64,000 nt of DNA from Ixodes scapularis. Taxonomy: Eukaryota > Arthropoda > Arachnida > Ixodida > Ixodidae. Where the stretch lies: positions 129,883,094-129,947,093 of the forward strand of contig NW_024609857.1 of NCBI RefSeq assembly GCF_016920785.2, read 5' to 3'. Of the stretch, positions 57,469 through 64,000 are shown in pieces; position 1 is the stretch's first letter; every line of letters starts with the position of its first letter. A program made the position numbers and the translations under genes. The notes under the pieces were generated by a model, which saw only the letters and a list, made by a program, of their open reading frames with translations, ran no database searches and had not been told where the DNA came from.

Positions 57469-57746
57469 TGTTGGAACTTTCGACAACGGCATCGGCTTGC
57501 CTCCGCGAAGACATCGCGCGCCCCGCGGTGCGAGTTAAACTTCGCACCGCAGCGGCCGGATGTAGCCAAGGAGATCAAAAGCCTGGGAGGACGAGACGGA
57601 CAGAACGAAAGCTGGAACGGAAGCGAGAGGTAAACGAGGCGGTGGCCCTTGTGTTCGTACCAGTGTATGCGGTAAAAAATAAAAATGTTTGGTGTTGTTC
57701 AAGACTGATCGATATCTCGAAACGCCAGGAAGGAACGATTCCCACA
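57469..57746 (+). repeat. BEL/Pao 3' LTR
   Basis: 278 bp, the counterpart of 55192-55470, beginning TGTTGGAACTTTCGAC and ending GATTCCCACA. Confidence 0.85.
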
Positions 57747-58249
57747 GTGAACGGAACGCAGCAAGTGATTGATGTCGGGCGAATAAAAACCACGCGCACG
57801 GGATTAGATGGATGAACAAACGAATGAGGTACGGAGGTGACCTAGCACGCCCTGTGCTCCGTGTCTTACTTGTTGAACTAAGCTGCTCGTGCAAACACGT
57901 GACTTTATTTCGCATTTTATTTACGCAATGAGAGTGCCTGCTAATGAACCGCAAGACCAGGCCATGCGCTGACGCCTTCATCTTTGACAGCGTTGTACAC
58001 TATGGCTGAAACTCAGTATACTAGAAAGTGCACTTCAAGCGAGAAACGGCAACAACTGAAACCAACCTACTCCAGGCAGGTGCAGCACGCACACGTGATT
58101 TTTGTCGGGATTTTCCGCTGACGCCACGAGGAAAGTGAAGCGTACACCAATGCCTTTTTTTTTTCTTTCAAAATCAGCACCTCCAAAAACATTAGTCGGT
58201 CAATGTGTAATGCGATTCAGCTTATAGAACTTTTCCGCGCTTATCACCC
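57747..58249. other. Putative intron; possible 21-nt micro-exon at 58178-58198
   Basis: Nothing recognised apart from a strong T-rich acceptor ending CAG at 58177 followed by 21 nt in phase 1-1 before GTCAAT. See findings. Confidence 0.3.
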
Positions 58250-58470
58250 AGGCGTCCGGCGTTTGGCTTTCGAATTCGAACGCGTTCGACGAGTGCAGTG
58301 GAGACGAAGGCGACTAGCTTTCGCTCTATTAACTAATCAATGGAACCAAAGCTCGGCATTCTGACGTTTTCACGCGCTCTTCTCTCCCCCTATTCCTCAG
58401 TTTCTTGGCGCATAGCTTATAGCAAGGTAGAGGTTGTTCCCATTTTCCAACACCCTTGTTCTGCTCGCAG
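58250..58470 (+). repeat. Duplicated intron segment upstream of exon 7
   Basis: Counterpart of 50510-50729, with the same word order up to the shared acceptor TGCTCGCAG. Confidence 0.75.
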
Positions 58471-58704
58471 CTTCGGCATTCACAACGGTCCAGGTGGAAA
58501 CAACAGAGACAAAGGAATCGACAGTGACAGTGACACCAGGTGTTACATCGCCTGAAAGCGAAACTTCGGAAGGACTGACGAAAGGAACGAATGTGACTCA
58601 AACAGAGAACATGACACTAGAAGTGACGACGAACACTGAATTTGTCGGAAACGAAACTACCGAAACAACAATTTCCAGTGTCAAGATGCCTCGGGAAGCT
58701 GAAG
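58471..58704 (+). CDS. Stalk exon 7 (234 nt, phase 1-1)
   Basis: Acceptor CACCCTTGTTCTGCTCGCAG and good donor G|GTAAAT. It reads (A)SAFTTVQVETTETKESTVTV, TPGVTSPESETSEGLTKGTN, then VTQTENMTLEVTTNTEFVGN and ETTETTISSVKMPREAE, with sequons NVT, NMT and NET. It is Thr/Glu-rich, without Cys, and clearly homologous to exon 6 along its whole length. Both exons being phase 1-1 lets either be skipped or kept without a frameshift. The gene must continue past the window, where the ectodomain is expected. Confidence 0.75.
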
Positions 58705-58779
58705 GTAAATGCATTGCGTTATATTTTATGCAGCTAGGAACCACGAAAATTCTTTGCTAGAGGTGCTTGTACACTATTA

Positions 58780-58966
58780 AAAGAGTTAGTAGTATTTACT
58801 AGATAAAAGCTGGTAACCGCTTCTCCAATATGTTACTACGTACCTAGTAAACGTGGTAGTAACGGTCAAGCTAGTAATGGCTAATAGGTCAAGAAGCCAG
58901 GAACGGTTACTAACCCCGCTAGTAGCCTTCGCTACATCTAGCTAGTAACTGGCAGTAACTCTTACA
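58780..58966. mobile_element. Short element with TAGTAAC words
   Basis: AAGAGTTAGTAGTATTTACTAG at the left (in part) pairs with CTAGTAACTGGCAGTAACTCTT at the right. Ten or so TAGTAAC / GTTACTA words lie between them. Likely a small nonautonomous transposon. Confidence 0.55.
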
Positions 58967-59480
58967 AAACCCAGGTGGTGCTAGTCAAAATCAAATTAAA
59001 GGTTGGCAAAAAAATATCGCTGGGATAGATTTGTTTATTCTGATTACATTCAGATTTCTACGGCGCTTGTTTCCTATTTGCACACGTATCATACATTTAC
59101 CATATACAAGAAATTAGAACGGAGATGATGCACACGCATAACACACACGCCTCGACACGCTAATCCAATCGCTGCCCCAATGCCTACCCATGCGTCTTTT
59201 AACTGAACATTTGAAAGAAGTCAATTGTTCAGTGACTACCTCGCCTGTGAACGATGTTAAAATTATGGTGCTGCTTTTGCACCAACATTGTTCTCCGGTA
59301 ATGTGATAAACATCTCAAGGAATGCATTTCTTACTAAGAAAAAAAGAGTAACGGTACACACCGTAATTGTTTGCGACAGTCTATAAAACAGCATCCCTAT
59401 AGGTTTTCATAAGTCATGTTCTGGCTTCCCCGCTCCAATGCGCACTTTGCGCATGCGCGTATATGTGGCAACCACGTCGT
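58967..59480. other. No gene recognised
   Basis: Nothing assignable. Confidence 0.4.
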
Positions 59481-59773
59481 GGCGCGCGGCACGTGTCTCG
59501 AGCATTTTCACAACAATGAATAGCGCCACTTTTCCCAGGAAAGAGTGACTTTACCTATGTGTAAAGCCCCTTCATGTTTTAATAGTAGTGCAAGGTGAGT
59601 CCATGCACGAGGCACGTGCAACTTGCAGCCCTCGGGAAGATCATGGCTTCACACCGCAGCACTGAGCTAGATTTCAGACGCTATGTCCTTCCCAGAAGTG
59701 GCGCGCCGCACGTGTCTCGAGCATTTCCACAACAATAAATGGCGCGCGCCACTTTTTCTAGGATACAGGAGCT
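59481..59773 (-). repeat. Dispersed repeat, one full and one partial copy
   Basis: 59562-59773 is the reverse complement of 571-770. The words GCACGTGTCTCGAGCATTT and CCACAACAATAAATGGCGC also occur just upstream at 59481-59550, a partial direct duplicate. Confidence 0.6.
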
Positions 59774-60277
59774 TTACTGTAGACGCGTCCGGTGGCGCCT
59801 CCCGCATAAGAGAGCTTTTGTTCCTTTTGTTCACTCTAGGGACGCCTTTTACAGCTCAGTAGGCAAAAAATGGTAGCGAGCAGAAGGTGATTATCGGAAA
59901 GTACAGTGTTTTAGAGGGTGTAGTGGCAAGAGCGGCGCCCGCTTACAATGAAGCGCGTGAAGACGGTCGATGTAGGTACCGCGAGTGGCGCTGGAGTTCT
60001 GTGCCCTAGGAGAATTAATGGCACGTGTGCGATGAACGAAGAAGAGGACGAGGGTGACGCGGTACGCTTCTCCGAAATGTAGCACCGTAGAACTTCTTTC
60101 GCAGCTATTAAGCCTGCAGCCCAAGTGATAGCGTTGCTGAACGATGTGTCAGTACTGGGGGGGGGGGGGGGGGGGGGTGGAGTCGATATTAATTAAATAA
60201 TCTCCCTCAAAACACGGGAATATTTCAAGTAGAGGATAGCACACACTCTAGAGGCATTAGTCCAAAGGCAGAACTAC
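59774..60277. other. No gene; poly-G tract at 60157-60177
   Basis: A run of 21 G; otherwise nothing recognised. Confidence 0.45.
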
Positions 60278-60457
60278 AATTTACTATACTCCGTTTCACC
60301 TTATGTTGTTCCACAGTGAAGGCTAGAAGCGCGAGCTCATAGCGTTGGCAGATGCTCTTAATTCACGAGAGCGTGTGCCGCCGAGATGTGCCCCAGAGCA
60401 AGGAGCTCGCGCTTGTAGCCTTTCCTGCGGCACATCATAAGGTGAAACAGAGTATAC
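60278..60457. mobile_element. Foldback element, about 180 bp
   Basis: TATACTCCGTTTCACCTTATG pairs with CATAAGGTGAAACAGAGTATA, and AGGCTAGAAGCGCGAGCTC with GAGCTCGCGCTTGTAGCCT. The related words GAGCTC and ACAAGCGCGAGCTC recur at 61970 and 62490. Confidence 0.65.
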
Positions 60458-60989
60458 AGAACCACATTAGCAGTTGTTTCGCACCGCGAAAAGCTCCAGT
60501 CAAACCACAGTAGTAAGTGCCGAACAGCGCTGATGATGGGGCTGACGGGGGCGCGCTCCTAGAGCACAGAACAGCAGCGCCATGGTGTCGTCTACGCGCA
60601 AAATCTTCACAAAGCGGCCGCCGCTCTTGCCACTAGAACCTCCTCTAGAACACTGTATCGGAAAGGTATACAGACAATTGCACGCATGGTGCCTCAATTG
60701 TGTCGCATGCGTGCAAACATCTGCAGCGTTTGGGCGAACGTTGCATTGGCAAGCTTGTAAATGCACGCACTCGCCACCACGAGCAGACAAGGCGGCGGCC
60801 AGATAACGGCCAGATGCCCTGCTTGCAATCGACGTGGCATCTGGTGGCCGCCATGCTCCTACTTGCGTGAGCAAGCACGTGCAATTACAGACCTGCCAAG
60901 GCTATCTTCACGTGCATGCTGCACGTGCTTGCATGCATGGGGCACCAATTGGGATACCATGTTTGCAAACATCTATTAGCGGCAAGATG
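60458..60989. other. No gene recognised
   Basis: GC-rich overlapping frames on both strands, without family resemblance. Confidence 0.35.
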
Positions 60990-61250
60990 TTTTGGTGGCT
61001 CCCTCGTATGGTTTCCTCTCGTGACGTCATTACCTTGCGAACAACGAGCTTGATGGTGTTTGTAATGAGCATGGTGGAAGCTTGAAATCGTAGCGCTCTG
61101 ATGCCAACACTGCCAACACCGTCAAAATTGAATTTCTTACATTCCTCTTATTTCCGTCGACGAGAAATCCTTTCCTGACGTGATAGTCAGCGTTCGGCCA
61201 ATCGTGGACGGCCGACCACAGCGACGCTTTCGATCGCACACGTCGCCAAT
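60990..61250 (+). repeat. Dispersed repeat family R, copy 3
   Basis: Same word order as 2610-2885: GTGACGTCATTACCTTG, GTGTTTGTAATGAGCATGG, TGGAAGCTT, GCCAACACTGCCAACACCG, CGACGCTTTCGATCGC. Confidence 0.65.
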
Positions 61251-61252
61251 AC

Positions 61253-61903
61253 CAAAGCCGTATATGTAGAGAGTTTGGCCATTTGTTGGGAACTATAGGA
61301 GACAAATGAAGAGGCGCCATTGGCCGAAAGCGGGCTGGGCGTGTTCCAGGGCGTCTTCAGAAATTGGAATGCGACCAACCAGAAGCCGGAAATAATAACC
61401 TGGTGGTGGTCCCGAGAAACAAACTTGATAACTGCGTTGGAGTAACTCTTGATGGCTGAAAATATGGTACACGTGATGTTTCAATCACGCTAATCATAAA
61501 TGATGGTCGAAGAGTGCGACTAGTGGAACGATCGACATAATCCGTACGCCAAGCGCCGAAGGCCGGGAATCTGCCGTCCGAGGGGTCACACTCAGTTCGA
61601 GCAAAACAGAGTTGAGCAGCGCATTCGTTTCTTACATCTTTCTGCATGATCATGATCAAAACAACACGTGCTCCCTATTTTCAACCATGAAAAGTTACTA
61701 CACTTCACTCTTACGCGCTTATTAAAACCATATACGAACATAGACCTTTGATCAGAACTGTTTCTCGCTACCACCGCTAGGGGATTCTTTTCGGCTTCTG
61801 GTTGGTCAAGAGAGCATGTCAAGCCCTCTTTCCGAGTCTGCCGCACGCCCTGGCTCTGCCCGTGCCTCCCATTGACCAAACTCTCTACATATACGGCTCT
61901 GGC
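61253..61903. mobile_element. Foldback element, about 650 bp
   Basis: Left GCCGTATATGTAGAGAGTTTGG pairs with right CCAAACTCTCTACATATACGGC (each in near-full match). Pairing resumes further in with GACCAACCAGAAGCCG against CGGCTTCTGGTTGGTC. Non-coding. Confidence 0.65.
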
Positions 61904-62169
61904 CAATACTGGCTGTTATACACAGTTCACCGTTAAGCTGAGACTGCAGCCAAAGCACGGTGAGCCAAAGTTACAAGCGCGAGCTAGCCCGCGCGTCTGG
62001 CTTTGAGACGTGTATTTCTAGCGCGAGTGACGCGAGTGCTCGTTCTGTGGTAGAACGTTTCAAAGGACCTCGTGTTCTCAAGCTTAAGGCATTGGCTGCA
62101 ATCTCAGTGTAAATATTGCAGGTCTGAGGGCGCGTGCCCAGTTCGTGCTGGCATAAGTTCTCACTATTA
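61904..62169. other. No gene recognised
   Basis: Nothing assignable. Confidence 0.35.
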
Positions 62170-62520
62170 GCACCGATATGTTTCGGTGCCGCCCCCTTAT
62201 GGTTTCCATCCGTGACGTCTCGGCTGGGATTCGCCTCGCCGCGACGTCACGTGTTGTTACCCTGGCTACTTACCATAAGTTGCAACGACGAGTTCGATGG
62301 TGTGTTTAAAAAGCACAATGGAAGCTAGGAGCCATCGCAATCCGAAACTAACAGCGTCGGAGTTTACAGTCCAACAATACTGTTGCGCCTATGGTTTGGC
62401 CAATCGTTGAATGCTGACCGCAGCGACGCCTCTGGTCGCGCACGTCGCTAATGCTCTTTTTACAATTTTTGATGCATCGCAGGTAAGACTACAAGCGCGA
62501 GCTCTTTGCTCTAGGGCACA
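62170..62520 (+). repeat. Diverged copy of repeat family R
   Basis: Follows the R order loosely (TTTCGGTGCCGCCCCCTTATG, GTGACGTC, AACGACGAGTTCGATGGTG, CAATGGAAGCT, CAGCGACGCCTCTGGTCGC). A short GACGTC..GACGTC insert is present near 62215-62250. Confidence 0.5.
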
Positions 62521-62547
62521 TTTCCGCGGCACAAGCTCTAGTCAGGG

Positions 62548-62745
62548 TTGGGCAGTATCGCGATACAAATGTATCACGATAGTATTTGAGAAATACATTT
62601 CGTATCTGTATTTCTGTATCGCGATACATTTTTTTCACCAGTATCTGTATTCCTGTATCTAAATACATTTGGAATGTTTCCTTGTATCGCGATACAATCA
62701 GGATGAAATGTATTTCGTTACATTTCTTGAGAAATACCCCCCCCC
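62548..62745. repeat. Array of TATCGCGATACA / GTATTT words
   Basis: TATCGCGATA occurs repeatedly (about 62568, 62618 and 62692), together with TGTATTTC, GAAATACA and ATACATTT words, and ends at a C-run. It begins GGTTGGGCAGTATCGCGATA. The word is a perfect palindrome, as in the other arrays of this window. Confidence 0.7.
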
Positions 62746-64000
62746 CCCTTCCCGCCGAAAAAAAAAAAAAAATCCGGACGCTTTGTTTTCTTCTTTTGAG
62801 GGCACCAGGGTCAAGGTGGTACTGGGGTATTGTTAGTATGGTGACGGTTGCTTTCGATTCTCCAGACAATTTTTCTATGCTTCCTCTTCTCTCTTCGAGT
62901 AGTCGAGGGCTCGAACCAGGTGGCGTGCGAGGAGTGGAGTCAGAGCATCTTCTGCCGCAGGTCCTTAGGTAGGGATTTCTTGAGTCATTGTTTGCTGGCA
63001 TCCAATGCCCGCTGCTAACCGTCTCTCTTGCCTTAGTGTATACAGCGGGAAAAGCTGAGTCACAGTCCGTTGCAGCCCGAGCTGGGCGGTGGTTGGCTTG
63101 GTTGGCTTGAAATAGTAGGATGGCTCAAGCAGTGAAGTTCAACACGTATTCGAATGCGTCTGCGGCTGCGCCCGTAATATTGCACGGCTCAAGGGTACGT
63201 CATCAGCCGACGTGAACGTGACCCGCTGGTCTGGCGATCCGAAACCCAGGAAGGAAGCCAGACGTGGCCTCGCGGTGCCGATTCAGACTCCGAACAGCTG
63301 CGACTCGTCTCAAGCGCGCTGTTTCTCGGAAAGCTTGTACGTGTGCCGGCAGTATAAGGTCGCAATCCACGAGGTCTCTCTTTGAATTATGCAAGGCGAG
63401 ACTTGAAGACTGCAATTCATTCATCGCTGGCGAAGGGTCGGCAGAAAGGACCTTCGCAACAGGGATGCTACCACATCGTGTTTTCAGCCGTAACAGACGA
63501 TAAGACATGTGTTCCAGGATCCTTCAGGTGGTCCACTATTCTCAAGAATTCCAAATGACACTGCCTGCACGATCTTCAACTAGGTAACCTATAACGAAAG
63601 TACGTATTTTCCTTTCAAACAACAGCGTGGTAAATTTTTATGTTTAAGAAAAAGAATAAAGAAAAAAGTTCATTCTACCGTGACGTCATTTCATCAATGT
63701 TGACAGGGGCATCCTTATTGGACAGGGGCGTTGTGACGTTTTGATGGGATTTAGGGTGACATCGAATTTATTCAGAAGTCGAAGTCGTTTCGCATCCCTC
63801 GTCAGACAGACAGGATGTTAGAGAAGGGATTGCGGTCGGTCCTAGATGGAACGTTCTTTTTGAGCCCATTGAAGACTCCTCGCCGTCCGAAACCACTACG
63901 TTCAAGGCATAGATAGTGCCAACCCTACGGGAAAGTAATCTCGGCATCAAAAACTTCCACTTCAAACTTCAAGCTTCATCTCATTCGGCGTCTCTAACAA
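62746..64000. other. No gene recognised
   Basis: Remaining 1.25 kb without exon, RNA or repeat that I can support. Further exons of the stalk gene could be here unseen or lie beyond the window. Confidence 0.35.

Larger units (their letters stand above)
55192..57746 (+). mobile_element. BEL/Pao LTR retrotransposon, internally deleted
   Basis: Two LTRs of about 278 bp begin TGTTGGAACTTTCGAC and end CGATTCCCACA, with flanks GTAAA and GTGAA (a near-matching 5-bp duplication). The 2.0-kb interior has only gag-related sequence and no protease, RT, RNase H or integrase. The region after gag contains short tandem repeats and hairpins unrelated to BEL. It is a defective copy, movable only in trans, if at all. 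Confidence 0.85.

Overview
This is a eukaryotic window, not a bacterial one. It has no operons, no long conserved genes, abundant nested transposons, Pol III-type SINEs, homopolymer and microsatellite tracts, and small exons with GT/AG splice signals. The mix of Penelope-like elements (PLEs), I/Jockey-type and CR1/L2-type LINEs, a BEL/Pao LTR element and many TTAA-type MITEs suggests an arthropod, most likely a tick. That assignment is inference; no species marker is present.

Host gene. The only host gene I can support is on the + strand, in small exons spread over about 31 kb: 27078-27163, 27244-27332, 39142-39201, 43053-43124, 43730-43801, 50730-50960 and 58471-58704. Exon 2 encodes a hydrophobic signal-anchor-like segment. 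All later exons are phase 1-1, length-divisible by three and rich in Thr/Ser with N-glycosylation sequons. The reading frame stays open across every junction. The product looks like the N-terminal part of a type II membrane protein with a mucin-like stalk built from modular exons. The last two exons are a 450-bp segmental duplication. The ectodomain is not in the window.

Repeat landscape. 0.8-5 kb: an array of GACGTC words inside a hairpin-bounded element, SINE pieces, and a 1.5-kb TIR element with CAACTGG..CCAGTTG arrays. 5.8-6.7 kb: dead LINE. 8.2-9.96 kb: three stacked TTAA MITEs. 9.98-12.15 kb: PLE A. 16.5-18.8 kb: TIR element with AGGACGTCCT words, invaded by PLE B. 19.0-20.7 kb: palindromic PLE C, invaded by a LINE. 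21-22.7 kb: MITEs. 24.9-26.8 kb: TIR element with TGATGGGCCATCA arrays and a SINE inside. 28.8-33.1 kb: MITEs. 33.2-37.9 kb: old PLE D, split by young PLE E (34267-36786). 37.9-38.7 kb: polypurine tract and CTAAATTTAG array. 40.2-41.2 kb: MITE. 44.05-45.8 kb: PLE F. 46.6-50.3 kb: LINE ORF1 and endonuclease remains, plus a hAT-like MITE. 51.9-52.9 kb: MITE. 55.2-57.75 kb: internally deleted BEL/Pao element with both LTRs. 58.8-62.8 kb: foldback and dispersed repeats.

Main messages. (1) Five PLE insertions each have perfect 11-12 bp target duplications, inverted arms and a short shared tail around ACCAACTAGCCCAA. (2) Several unrelated TIR elements share one architecture: arrays of a family-specific palindromic word. 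(3) Nested insertions give a relative chronology. (4) The modular stalk gene hosts most of this in its introns.
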